DNA from: Saprospiraceae bacterium
Lineage (GTDB): Bacteria; Bacteroidota; Bacteroidia; Chitinophagales; Saprospiraceae
Length of the DNA stretch: 64,000 bases
Direction of reading: 5' to 3'
Assembly: GCA_019638455.1 (NCBI GenBank)
Contig: JAHBTU010000002.1
Coordinates: 1,212,501 to 1,276,500, forward strand
Position 1 is the stretch's first letter. Each line of letters begins with the position of its first letter. This document shows, piece by piece, positions 7,666-15,445 of the stretch. A program made the position numbers and the translations under genes. A model generated the notes under the pieces. It saw only the letters and a program-made list of their open reading frames with translations, was not told where the DNA came from and made no database searches.

Positions 7666-8268
7666 ATGAGCATATTCGACCCGCAAGCCCAAGTTCACAG
7701 CCCCGACTTCAAAATCGTGGCCGCGCTGGAACGCCTCGCCGAGGCGTTCCGCGCGTTGCTATGGGACAAGTCCAAAGTGCTGGGCATCAGTCCCATCCAA
7801 ATCCAGATTCTGCTCTTCGTGCGTTTTCACACCGACGACAAGTGCAAGGTCAGCCAGTTGGCGCAAGAGTTCAACGTGACCAAGCCCACCGTCAGCGAGG
7901 CGGTCAAGTCACTGGAGCAAAAGGGACTGCTCGAACGACACCCCGACGAAACCGACACGCGCAGCCACACCCTGCACCTGACCGTCGCGGGCATGGACGC
8001 GGTGGCTCAAACCGCCGACTTCGCCGCTCCCATGCTCCGGGGCGTGTCGTCGGTACCGGCAGCCGACCAAGGGCAACTGCTGGAACAATTGCTCGGTATC
8101 ATCGGACACCTGCAACGCGCCGGTATCATCGCTATGCAGCGGATGTGTTTTTCCTGCCGGTTTTATCAAAACACAGACAATGGGCATTTTTGTCGGTTCC
8201 TGAACAAACCCTTGGCCAAACACGAACTGCGGGTGGATTGTGGGGAGTACGAGTCGAAATCTGCTTAA
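7666..8268 (+). CDS. MarR-family regulator with a four-cysteine C-terminal tail
   Basis: A 200-residue protein. Residues about 10-145 form a MarR winged helix domain, with recognition region VSQLAQEFNVTKPTVSEAVKSLEQKGLL and wing ERHPDETDTRSHTL. The C-terminal 45 residues add Cys161-x2-Cys164, Cys176 and Cys192, a spacing that could hold an iron-sulfur cluster or zinc. The start at 7666 is chosen because the domain begins just after it; the 7612 extension is unlikely. Being downstream of protoglobin and DUF2024, it is the obvious candidate to bind the 6459-6480 palindrome. The last codons overlap a dispersed repeat element that seems to supply the C-terminus. Confidence 0.8.
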   Translation: MSIFDPQAQVHSPDFKIVAALERLAEAFRALLWDKSKVLGISPIQIQILLFVRFHTDDKCKVSQLAQEFNVTKPTVSEAVKSLEQKGLLERHPDETDTRSHTLHLTVAGMDAVAQTADFAAPMLRGVSSVPAADQGQLLEQLLGIIGHLQRAGIIAMQRMCFSCRFYQNTDNGHFCRFLNKPLAKHELRVDCGEYESKSA

Positions 8269-8318
8269 AATCAAGGACATCAATCCTGAGCGTCTGGCAA
8301 ACCCTGGCGAATCAAGGT
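8255..8318 (-). repeat. Dispersed repeat, copy 1
   Basis: Read on the minus strand this has the landmarks CCTTGATTCG ... CCTTGATTTT ... GCAGAT shared with copies at 33039, 57752 and 61235. Its inner end overlaps the 3' end of the MarR gene. From here to 8432 no gene is seen. Confidence 0.55.
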
Positions 8319-8432
8319 CTATCGTTGCGACCAATGGAACATCCAACCGGCCGAAGTAGCCGTCATGCTCGACATCGGGGAGCCGGGTTCTTCTCAACCG
8401 CTTCCTGCAAGCGACCGACGAAGCGGCTTGAT

Positions 8433-9140
8433 TCACGACTTGCGATAAAGCAAAAACACCGCAGGCAATTTTTCCAACGCTTTCCTTTCCCCCTTCTTCC
8501 AATCCCGCACTGGTAAAGAGCGCACCATCTCTCCCGCGCCAGTCAAATCCTGCGCCACGCCGAACCAAGTGTCGGCGGCCAGATGCTCCAGCGCCACTTC
8601 CAGCACCATTTGCGAGCGGTAAGGTGTTTCGATAAAAATCTGCGTCTGGTCGTGTTGGCGGGCAAGGCTTTCGAGTCGGCGCAAGTCGCGGGCGAGTTCG
8701 GGGCGTTTGGGCGAGAGATAGCCGTAAAAGGCAAAACGCTGGCCGTTCATGCCCGAAGCCATCAGTGCCAACAGCAGCGACGACGGCCCCACCAACGGCA
8801 CTACCTTCACGCCTTCTCTATGTGCCAATGCCACAATCGCGGCCCCCGGGTCGGCCACGCCGGGGCAACCTGCTTCGGAGAGCAAGCCCACGTCTTTCCC
8901 GGCGTTCATCGCTTCAAGAAAAGTTTTTTCCGCGTCGTCAGAAATTTGATTCTCAGGAAGCTCAACAAAAATCATTTCCTGAATCGGCCTCGACGGGTTC
9001 AGGCTTTTGATGAAATGTCGCGCCGTTTTTGCCCTTTCCACAATGAAAACATCCAACCCGCGCGCGATTTCCTGCGCGTAAGGCGGAATGGTGTGAAGGG
9101 CGTTTTCAGCGATAGGCGTGGGAATCAAAAAGAGAGTCAT
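8433..9140 (-). CDS. SAM-dependent methyltransferase, RsmI-like (tetrapyrrole-methylase fold)
   Basis: A 235-residue protein of the tetrapyrrole-methylase superfamily. It opens with LFLIPTPIAENA and carries the signature LLSEAGCPGVADPGA near residues 87-101 and the PLVGPSSLLLALMASG loop that contacts S-adenosylmethionine. It is shorter than E. coli RsmI (about 286 residues) and matches the compact form found alongside full-length RsmI in many Bacteroidota. The target is probably 16S rRNA, by analogy with RsmI 2'-O-methylation of C1402, but this paralogue may have another substrate. It stands alone, divergent from scpA. Confidence 0.8.
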   Translation of the reverse strand: MTLFLIPTPIAENALHTIPPYAQEIARGLDVFIVERAKTARHFIKSLNPSRPIQEMIFVELPENQISDDAEKTFLEAMNAGKDVGLLSEAGCPGVADPGAAIVALAHREGVKVVPLVGPSSLLLALMASGMNGQRFAFYGYLSPKRPELARDLRRLESLARQHDQTQIFIETPYRSQMVLEVALEHLAADTWFGVAQDLTGAGEMVRSLPVRDWKKGERKALEKLPAVFLLYRKS

Positions 9141-9148
9141 TTGAAAAG

Positions 9149-9179
9149 GTCATTAAGGTCATTAGAAGTCATGCGCGAA
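9149..9179. repeat. GGTCATTA-type repeat unit before the methyltransferase gene
   Basis: GGTCATTAAGGTCATT followed by AGAAGTCATGCGCG resembles the left arm of the gltX leader hairpin at 31399-31423 (GGTCGTTAAGGTCATTGG). It lies directly upstream of the minus-strand methyltransferase start, so it would fall in that gene's leader. Confidence 0.55.
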
Positions 9180-9222
9180 GGTAAGGCTCAAACTTGCTTC
9201 GCAAATTCGGCAACCTCTTTCC

Positions 9223-9230
9223 TACTTTTG
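9223..9230 (+). promoter_or_regulatory. Probable -7 box for scpA
   Basis: TACTTTTG fits TAnnTTTG and lies 102 bp before the scpA start. The predicted transcript would carry the whole 10-bp repeat array as its leader. No clear -33 element was found. Confidence 0.4.
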
Positions 9231-9248
9231 CCAGCCTGAAATTGTCTC

Positions 9249-9338
9249 TAATGACCCCTAATGACCCCTAATGACCCCCAATGACCCCTAATTACCCCCA
9301 ATGACCCCTAATTACCCTATAATGACCCATAATGACTT
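9249..9338 (+). repeat. 10-bp tandem array ending on the scpA start codon
   Basis: Seven clear units of TAATGACCCC or variants (CAATGACCCC, TAATTACCCC) run from 9249, followed by shorter degenerate units. The last, TAATGACTTCC, contains the ATG of scpA at 9332. Nearly every unit contains an ATGAC, in shifting frames because the unit is 10 bp. Confidence 0.85.
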
Positions 9339-10132
9339 CCACCTTTACCATAAAACTCCCTGCCTTCGAAGGCCCGTTCGACCTCCTGCTCTTCTTCATC
9401 GAGCGGGACGAACTGGATATTTACAACATCCCGATTGCCAAAATCACCGACGACTTCCTCGACTATCTGCATCAAGCGGAAGCGATGAACATTGACTTGG
9501 CCTCCGAATTCATCGTCGTGGCGGCCACGCTCATGCGCATCAAGGCCAAGATGCTGCTGCCACGCAAACAGCTCGACGACGAAGGCAACGAGATAGACCC
9601 CCGCCGCGAGCTCGTGGACCGCCTGCTCGAATACAAACGCTACAAAAGCGTGCTCGACGAACTTCGCCGCCTCGAAGAGGTGCGCGCCTTTATGAACCCG
9701 CGCGGCTACGCCACCACCGAACTCCGCAAACTCGCCGAGACCGCCCTCGCCGATGCCGAAATGGAATCCGTCACGCTCTACAAACTGCTGCGCGTGTTCG
9801 AGCGCCTGCTGACGCGATTCGAAGAAGACCAAAAAACCAAGCGTATCCACACCGTTTACAACTACAACTACACCATTCAGGAGCAGCGTGGTTATTTGTT
9901 GGAAAAATTGAAAAAAGGTAGAAAAGCCAATTTTGAAACCCTTTTCTTGTCATTGGAAAACCGCATCCATGCCATTGTCACCTTTTTGGCATTGCTCGAA
10001 CTCTTGAACGAACAAGCCATTTCACTCGTGCAAGGCGAGGGCGTGAACAATTTTTGGCTGACCTTGCCGGAAGAAAAGCCAAGCCATTCGCCAAGACAAT
10101 CGTCTGACGAATTGAAATCGTCGGACGAATAA
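9332..10132 (+). CDS. scpA: Segregation and condensation protein A
   Basis: A 266-residue ScpA kleisin. The N-terminal motif FEGPFDLLLFFIERDELDIY is diagnostic, followed by LDYLHQAEAMNIDLASEFIVVAATLMRIKAKMLLPR, the helix that binds the SMC neck. The C-terminal winged helix binds the SMC head. ScpA bridges the SMC heads in the SMC-ScpAB complex that compacts and segregates the chromosome. ScpB is not adjacent, which is usual in this phylum. The start is the ATG inside the last unit of a 10-bp repeat array, so copy-number changes next to it could alter translation. Confidence 0.93.
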   Translation: MTSTFTIKLPAFEGPFDLLLFFIERDELDIYNIPIAKITDDFLDYLHQAEAMNIDLASEFIVVAATLMRIKAKMLLPRKQLDDEGNEIDPRRELVDRLLEYKRYKSVLDELRRLEEVRAFMNPRGYATTELRKLAETALADAEMESVTLYKLLRVFERLLTRFEEDQKTKRIHTVYNYNYTIQEQRGYLLEKLKKGRKANFETLFLSLENRIHAIVTFLALLELLNEQAISLVQGEGVNNFWLTLPEEKPSHSPRQSSDELKSSDE

Positions 10133-10162
10133 TCAGGGCGCGATGTTTTCAAACCCCTTCCG

Positions 10163-10636
10163 CTAATCCTGCCCCAGTCGCGGGAGCGCCCGGGCAAGTT
10201 CCTTTTTGAAACCAGCATCGCCAGTGATGCGCAACCGGATGGCTCGTTCTGCAAACAAGGGGGCTAATTCCCAGGTCGCGTTGGAGCAACATTTTTGTTC
10301 GAAAGCGACGAAGGCCTCCAACTCCGAACGGGTGTCGTCGTCGTCGTCGGGGAAAACAAGCTCGAAGCCATCGGGCAACTCTGCCGACGATTGAGCCTTT
10401 GAAAACAAAGCTGCGCTCAGCCCGTTCAGGCGCTCGTGTTGCGCCTCGGCAGAAAGCGAGCAAGAAGAGATAGGCTTCTCGCTATCAGCCCCCGCGCAGC
10501 AGGCATTTTTGCCCCCGCAATTGATGGAGCAAAACTCGCCCATAGGCGACGTGGAGGAGCGAAGCTGGCTGTAAACAAGCACGGACATCGCTGCCGCAAA
10601 CAATGAAAGCCCTCCAAAAACAAATGTCTTTTTCAT
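10163..10636 (-). CDS. Cysteine-rich secreted protein divergent from a MerR regulator
   Basis: A 157-residue protein with an N-terminal hydrophobic segment (KTFVFGGLSLFAAAMSVLVYS) that is either a signal peptide or an anchor. A cysteine cluster follows (FCSINCGGKNACCAG, about residues 35-50). The second half (GFELVFPDDDDD..., then FVAFEQKCCSNATWEL and IRLRITG) resembles small proteins found with mer operons, whose paired cysteines are followed by an aromatic strand. An acidic DDDDD run at about 96-100 is notable. It shares a divergent promoter with the MerR gene at 10721, so regulation by a metal or thiol-reactive signal is likely. The family call is tentative. Confidence 0.6.
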   Translation of the reverse strand: MKKTFVFGGLSLFAAAMSVLVYSQLRSSTSPMGEFCSINCGGKNACCAGADSEKPISSCSLSAEAQHERLNGLSAALFSKAQSSAELPDGFELVFPDDDDDTRSELEAFVAFEQKCCSNATWELAPLFAERAIRLRITGDAGFKKELARALPRLGQD

Positions 10637-10663
10637 GTGAAACCAATTTTTACACAAATTTGA

Positions 10664-10691
10664 GGCTTGGAGTATAGTCCACTGTCAAGCC
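10664..10691. promoter_or_regulatory. MerR-type operator/promoter
   Basis: GGCTTG (10664-10669) and CAAGCC (10686-10691) form an inverted repeat. Read on the minus strand it gives TTGACAGTGGACTATACTCC, resembling the over-spaced promoters bound by MerR proteins. It lies between the divergent starts at 10636 and 10721. Confidence 0.6.
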
Positions 10692-10720
10692 TTTTAGGCA
10701 AAAAAAATTTTTCAGACACC

Positions 10721-11092
10721 ATGCTCATCGGAGAATTATCGGAAAAAAGCGGGTTTTCACGCGACACGATTCGATATTATGAAAAACTTGGCCTGCTCAA
10801 AATGAGTCGGAAAAATCGCTTGCCCAACGCTTACAAAGACTATCCTGCGGAAATACTCCTGCGCTTGGCTCACATCAAAAAACTGAAAAACATCGGGTTC
10901 ACGCTGACAGAAATCGGCGGAGTGCTAGCGCTGCTTGAGCGCAACTTGGCCTCTTGCGAAATGTTGAAAAAAATGGGTCGGGAAAAAATCGAGCAGATGG
11001 AAGAAAAAATAGCCGAGCTCGAGCACTTCAAAAACGCGATGCGCCGCGAAATCGAACAATGCGACGGCAATTGTTTCGGCATTCGCAAATAA
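10721..11092 (+). CDS. MerR-family transcriptional regulator
   Basis: A 123-residue regulator starting MLIGELSEKSGFSRDTIRYYEKLGLL, the textbook MerR helix-turn-helix. The second wing is RLPNAYKDYPAEILLRLAHIKKLKNIGFTLTEIGGVL, and a dimerising coiled coil ends the protein. Cysteines at CEMLKK and near the end (EQCDGNCFGI) could serve as metal ligands, as in the mercury, zinc or copper branch. The Met at 10721 is chosen because the domain starts there; an in-frame upstream ATG at 10667 lies inside the operator. It likely controls the divergent cysteine-rich gene through 10664-10691. Confidence 0.88.
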   Translation: MLIGELSEKSGFSRDTIRYYEKLGLLKMSRKNRLPNAYKDYPAEILLRLAHIKKLKNIGFTLTEIGGVLALLERNLASCEMLKKMGREKIEQMEEKIAELEHFKNAMRREIEQCDGNCFGIRK

Positions 11093-11205
11093 GGACGTGT
11101 CGGATAGGTGCTTGCCCGATTTGCCAACTGAAATTGAAGAAAAAACACTTCTTTTGCTCCTGCGCCATGTGGCAAAAGGCCGCAGTATGAAACCTATTCC
11201 CTTGT

Positions 11206-13929
11206 ATGAAAATCCACTTCTACCTCCGCTACCACACCCAATTCGGCGAATCATTCTCCCTCCGCCTCGACGACGGACAGTCCGTCGCGCTCGAATGCCT
11301 GAACGACGACCTCTGGCACGGCAGCGCCGAGATAAAGACAAAAGGCCGCGCCTCCACCACCTATACCTACATTCTCCATGACCTTGAAGGCATCGAAAAA
11401 CCGGAAGCCAATCCCGGCCGCGTCCTTTCCATGGCCGAACTTCCCGCCGATTCCGTGACCGTGTTCGACTATTTCAACCCCGCCGGGGCAGTGGAAAACG
11501 TGTTTGACACACAGCCGTTTCGACAAATATTTTTCCAAAAAAATGACCGCAACGCTGCCAAAGGCCCCTCGCAAAAGACCCAGTTCACGCATATTTTTCG
11601 CGTCAAAATCCCGCTCCTGAAAGCCGACGAAGTGCCTTGCCTATTGGGGCACGGAACGGCTCTGCGGAATTGGGACAGCGCCGCTCCCATTGTGCTTTCC
11701 CGCAACGGCAACTGGTGGGAGACCCGCCTCGACCTTTCAAAAGAAGAACTTCCGCTCGGCTACAAATACGGCATCTGGAACACTAAAACCGGGCGATTCA
11801 CAGGCTTCGAAGAAGGCGGGAACAGGACGGTTTTTGCCCATCCGGGAGTCAACATCCACCATGACAACTACGCCCGTTTCCCGAACAACATTTGGAAAGG
11901 CGCAGGCGTGGCGCTCCCGGTTTTCAGCCTGCGCAGCCAACAAAGTTGGGGCGTGGGCGAGTTCGCCGATATGCGCTTGCTCGTGGATTGGGCCAAGTCA
12001 GTCGGCCTCAAACTCATCCAACTGCTGCCCATCAACGACTCCACTGCCACGCACACTTGGCTCGATTCATACCCCTATTCGGCGGTTTCGGCCTTCGCTT
12101 TGCACCCTATTTATCTGAACATGGAGCAGTTGGCCGGGGAAAAACACGCCGCAGTTGTAACGCCGTTTTTTAAACGGCGAAAAGAACTCAACGCGCTCGA
12201 AACCGTTGACTATGAGGCTGTTTTGCAAATAAAATGGGACATCATCCGCCAACTCTACGAGTTGCAAAAAAACGATTGGCTCAAAGACGCGGCCTGGCTC
12301 GAATACTACGCCGCGAACAAACACTGGCTCGCGCCCTACGCCGCCTTCTGTTGGCTGCGCGATGCGAACGGCACGGCGGATTTCAATCAGTGGTCGTCGC
12401 ATAAAAAGTACAAGGCTGCCGAAGTAGAAAAACTTTTCTCACCCCTAAATCCTGCAAACCATGTAAATCCTGTCAAAAAAAACACTCCAAAATCTGTCAA
12501 CGACTTCGACCAAATCGCCATCCACCTCTTCGTGCAGTGGCACTTGCACCTGCAACTCAAATCGGCGACCGACTATGCCCACGCCAACGGCATCGCCGTG
12601 AAAGGCGACATCCCCATCGGCATCTACCGCTATTCCTGCGACGCTTGGGTCGCGCCGGAACTATACAACATGGACAAACAAGCTGGCGCGCCACCCGACG
12701 ATTTTGCCGAAAAAGGTCAGAACTGGGGCTTCCCAACCTACAATTGGGAGCGCATGAAGCGCGACGGTTTTGCTTGGTGGCGGCAGCGTTTCGAGCAAAT
12801 GAGCCTCTACTTCGATGCCTTCCGCATTGACCACATTCTCGGCTTTTTCCGCATCTGGAGCATCCCGCTCGACGCGGTGGAGGGCATCCTCGGGCAGTTC
12901 GTCCCGGCCCTTCCGGTCGCGGAAAAAGAGTTTCACGACGCAGGCATCGGCTTCAATCACAGCCGTTTGTGCGAGCCGTACATCACCGAACGGGTGTTGT
13001 GGGAAATTTTCGGCGAAGACGAGGCACCCTTCGTGCGCGACCAGTTTTTGGAGAAAAAACAAAACAGCCACCACTACGCTTTGAAGGCGGCATTTGCCAC
13101 CCAGCGCAAAGTGGAGGCGTGGTTCGGCGAGCAAGTGGCGAATGAAAGAAATGAAAAATTGCGCGACGGGCTGTACAACCTGATTTCCAACGTCCTGCTT
13201 TTTCAGGAAGAAAAAGGCAAGTACCATTTCAGGTTTGGCATCGAAAAAACCACCTCGTTCCAGCACTTGCCTGATGAGGTGAAAGAGCCGCTCAAAAATC
13301 TCTACATCAACTATTTCTATCGCCGTCAAGATGAATTTTGGAAAAAAGAGGCGCTCGAAAAATTGCCGGATTTGAAACGCTCCACCAATATGCTCATCTG
13401 CGGCGAAGACCTCGGCATGGTGCCGCACTGTGTGCCCGACGTGATGAACGAACTCGGCATCCTAAGCCTCGAAGTGCAGCGGATGCCCAAGCAAACTGGC
13501 CTGACTTTTTTCAACCCGAAAGACGCGCCTTATCTTTCAGTGGTGACACCCAGCACCCACGACATGAGCACGATACGCGGCTGGTGGGAGGAAATCCGCG
13601 AACTCTCGCAGCGTTTTTTCAACGAGACGCTCGGCTACGAAGGCACGGCGCCTTACTTCTGCGAGGCGTGGCTCAATCGCGCCGTCATAGCCCAACACTT
13701 CCACTCCCCGGCGATGTGGGCGATTTTCCAACTGCAAGACCTGCTCGGCAGCGACGAAAAACTGCGCCGCGAAAACCCGCACGACGAGCGCATCAACGTC
13801 CCCGCCAACCCGAAGCACTACTGGCGCTACCGGATGCACCTGACGCTGGAAGACTTGATGCAGGCAGAGAAATTCAATGCGGATGTGAGAAAATTGGTGG
13901 GGGAGAGTGGGCGGGGAGACTTGTCCTGA
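11206..13929 (+). CDS. malQ: 4-alpha-glucanotransferase with two starch-binding domains
   Basis: A 907-residue GH77 enzyme with two N-terminal CBM20-like domains (about 1-110 and 125-230), the layout of plant DPE2 and Bacteroidota MalQ. In the catalytic part the nucleophile is Asp542 (FRIDH), the acid/base Glu734 (CGEDLG) and the transition-state stabiliser Asp786 (STHDMST). It transfers glucan segments between maltodextrins in the cytoplasm, feeding glycogen or maltose use. Residues about 413-430 (PLNPANHVNPVKKNTP) lie between conserved blocks and are encoded by a direct-repeat-like sequence (AAATCCTG twice), probably a tolerated in-frame insertion. The start at 11206 fits the first strand of the CBM20. 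Confidence 0.92.
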   Translation: MKIHFYLRYHTQFGESFSLRLDDGQSVALECLNDDLWHGSAEIKTKGRASTTYTYILHDLEGIEKPEANPGRVLSMAELPADSVTVFDYFNPAGAVENVFDTQPFRQIFFQKNDRNAAKGPSQKTQFTHIFRVKIPLLKADEVPCLLGHGTALRNWDSAAPIVLSRNGNWWETRLDLSKEELPLGYKYGIWNTKTGRFTGFEEGGNRTVFAHPGVNIHHDNYARFPNNIWKGAGVALPVFSLRSQQSWGVGEFADMRLLVDWAKSVGLKLIQLLPINDSTATHTWLDSYPYSAVSAFALHPIYLNMEQLAGEKHAAVVTPFFKRRKELNALETVDYEAVLQIKWDIIRQLYELQKNDWLKDAAWLEYYAANKHWLAPYAAFCWLRDANGTADFNQWSSHKKYKAAEVEKLFSPLNPANHVNPVKKNTPKSVNDFDQIAIHLFVQWHLHLQLKSATDYAHANGIAVKGDIPIGIYRYSCDAWVAPELYNMDKQAGAPPDDFAEKGQNWGFPTYNWERMKRDGFAWWRQRFEQMSLYFDAFRIDHILGFFRIWSIPLDAVEGILGQFVPALPVAEKEFHDAGIGFNHSRLCEPYITERVLWEIFGEDEAPFVRDQFLEKKQNSHHYALKAAFATQRKVEAWFGEQVANERNEKLRDGLYNLISNVLLFQEEKGKYHFRFGIEKTTSFQHLPDEVKEPLKNLYINYFYRRQDEFWKKEALEKLPDLKRSTNMLICGEDLGMVPHCVPDVMNELGILSLEVQRMPKQTGLTFFNPKDAPYLSVVTPSTHDMSTIRGWWEEIRELSQRFFNETLGYEGTAPYFCEAWLNRAVIAQHFHSPAMWAIFQLQDLLGSDEKLRRENPHDERINVPANPKHYWRYRMHLTLEDLMQAEKFNADVRKLVGESGRGDLS

Positions 13930-14027
13930 AATAGATTTACACAAAAAGTAAACTAAAGCAGGACAAACCCTAACGTTCCTTGTTCTCCCATGCTCTATCT
14001 GGGATGCTTGTGCTTGTTCAAATCACT

Positions 14028-14679
14028 TTATCGAACAACTGTGACATCGCCTTTTACCATCTCAACATAGCCATTTGCATATTCAATTTCTGCATACCAA
14101 ACATAGACCCCTGGGCCGCACTCTTTACCATTATGTCTGCCATTCCAACCAATATTAAAGTCGTTGGGTGAAATATTTTCGTTTTCAAACACCTGCCCGC
14201 CCCACCTGTCATAAATTCGAAGCCATTTGATATTCGTAATATTTTCATCGCAGGAAATGACAAACAGTGAGTTAGCCGGGTCGTTGCTTACAGGACTGAT
14301 TACATTGGGGCCATAACAGTTGCCGCAGGGCTTGACTTTGATATTTTGAGCAGCAACGACGGAACAACCGTTGTGATATACCCGCACCTCGTAGGTAACA
14401 TCTCCTTTCGGGGCCATCGCCAAAGGGGTAATACAATCGGTGCAATCAAGCCAATTACTTGGAGTCCATCTGATGGAGTCAACAATATTGATAGGATTGA
14501 TTACAGGCGCAAGTCGAATTGTGTCGCACTGACTCATCACCACAGTTGGGGATGAAAAAGTCACGGTGAATTTCTGTGCTGCTAAGATGGTGGTTTCTAT
14601 GGAATCAGTACAGCCAAGTGAATCTGTCACGAGCAACTGGTAGTCTCCCGGTGAGAGGTCGGTAAATACATTGTTCTGG
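14028..14679 (-). pseudogene. 3' part of an IS-interrupted T9SS surface-protein gene
   Basis: This is the C-terminal 210 or so residues of the protein whose first part lies at 15446-18427. It resumes with NNVFTDLSPGDYQLLVTDSLG after the IS and ends in a type-B T9SS sorting domain: LRIYDRWGGQVFENENI, WNGRHNGKECGPGVYVW and a final GDVTVV strand. Without this domain the upstream fragment cannot be exported and attached by T9SS. The reading frame still opens with an ATG inside the IS end, but no signal peptide precedes it, so a functional product is unlikely. Confidence 0.85.
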
Positions 14680-14686
14680 GGTAGTG

Positions 14687-15163
14687 TCATTTTATGAGTG
14701 ATATGTTGTAGTTGTAGACGAACAAATGGAGGTACAGTTCGTGCATTTCATCGGATTTTGAAAAGGATAGCGTTTTTCTGACGAATCGACAAATTCTCTG
14801 GCGAAGGGTGTTGTTCCAGCGTTCCACATGAGAAGTTTCCCCGGATTCTTTTCCCACCATCTTGTGTTTGCCTGTATCAATAACCGCGGCGTATGCCTCC
14901 CAAAAATCGCTGAACGTTCGGCATTTTCGATATTCAGGCGGAATCAGTTCCCAAAACCGCCGACAAGATTGTTCGCTTCGGTCGCCGATGAAAAAAGAGA
15001 CAATTTGACGTGTTCTGCGGCAAAGTGCTATCCAAACCCAGCGTTTAAAGTCTTTGCAATAGACAAAAGACCATAATTCATCCAGTTCGAGAACGTCTTT
15101 TTTCTTGGCCGGAAGCAACGTGGTCACGATGTCGGGAAGGGACTGCGCTTTTTTTTTATCCAC
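14687..15163 (-). CDS. IS1-family transposase, InsB part
   Basis: The catalytic half of the IS1 transposase. It has the first Asp region LELDELWSFVYCKDFKRWVWIALCRRTRQIV, the second FSDFWEAYAAVI and the ending GETSHVERWNNTLRQRICRFVRKTLSFSKS with the Glu. The frame begins with an ATG-free entry in vivo: by analogy with IS1, ribosomes translating insA slip -1 on the nine-A run (15157-15149) and continue as ...KKKAQSLPDIV. The stop is near the left inverted repeat. The product is a DDE-type enzyme that moves the element. All core residues appear present, so the copy looks active. Confidence 0.88.
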   Translation of the reverse strand: MDKKKAQSLPDIVTTLLPAKKKDVLELDELWSFVYCKDFKRWVWIALCRRTRQIVSFFIGDRSEQSCRRFWELIPPEYRKCRTFSDFWEAYAAVIDTGKHKMVGKESGETSHVERWNNTLRQRICRFVRKTLSFSKSDEMHELYLHLFVYNYNISLIK

Positions 15164-15399
15164 CTCAGAGCCGTTTGGTGACTGATGCCAAAGGTTCTGG
15201 CAAGACCCCGTGACGAACTGCGTTCTTGGGCCGCCCTGACGACCATTTCTTTAAATTCCTCGCTTTTCCGAAGCGTTTGAAACACCCCGCCGAAGCCGCA
15301 AGCCTTGCATTTGTACTTCGGATTGCCTGATGCGTTCGACCCGTTTTTCACAATGTGTTCAGAGCCACATTTATGGCAGCATTTTACATCTAATACCAT
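15124..15399 (-). CDS. IS1-family InsA, zinc-finger/HTH DNA-binding part
   Basis: A 91-residue protein starting at the ATG at 15399. It has the IS1 InsA zinc finger CCHKCGSEH...YKCKACGFGG followed by a helix-turn-helix (SSRGLARTFGISHQTALRWIKKK). It ends shortly after the A-run where the InsB frame overlaps by 40 bp. Alone it acts as a DNA-binding repressor of transposition; frameshifted to InsAB' it is the transposase. The longer frame to 15474 reads out of the element and is not used. Confidence 0.88.
   Translation of the reverse strand: MVLDVKCCHKCGSEHIVKNGSNASGNPKYKCKACGFGGVFQTLRKSEEFKEMVVRAAQERSSSRGLARTFGISHQTALRWIKKKRSPFPTS
15149..15157 (-). other. Slippery A9 run for -1 frameshift in the IS
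   Basis: Nine consecutive A on the minus strand join the InsA frame (WIKKKR) to the InsB frame (KKKAQS) by a -1 shift. This is how IS1 makes its fusion transposase. Confidence 0.75.
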
Positions 15400-15445
15400 T
15401 TCATAAAGTTTGACGCAAAAATACCAAATCACCCCCAAAATGACA

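Noticed and set aside
8269..8432. Possible gene after the MarR stop
   Set aside because: The open frame is only a continuation of another reading frame; a dispersed repeat explains most of it.
9249..9338. CRISPR or iteron origin
   Set aside because: Units are 10 bp without spacers, and no replication initiator is near. The position is a gene leader.
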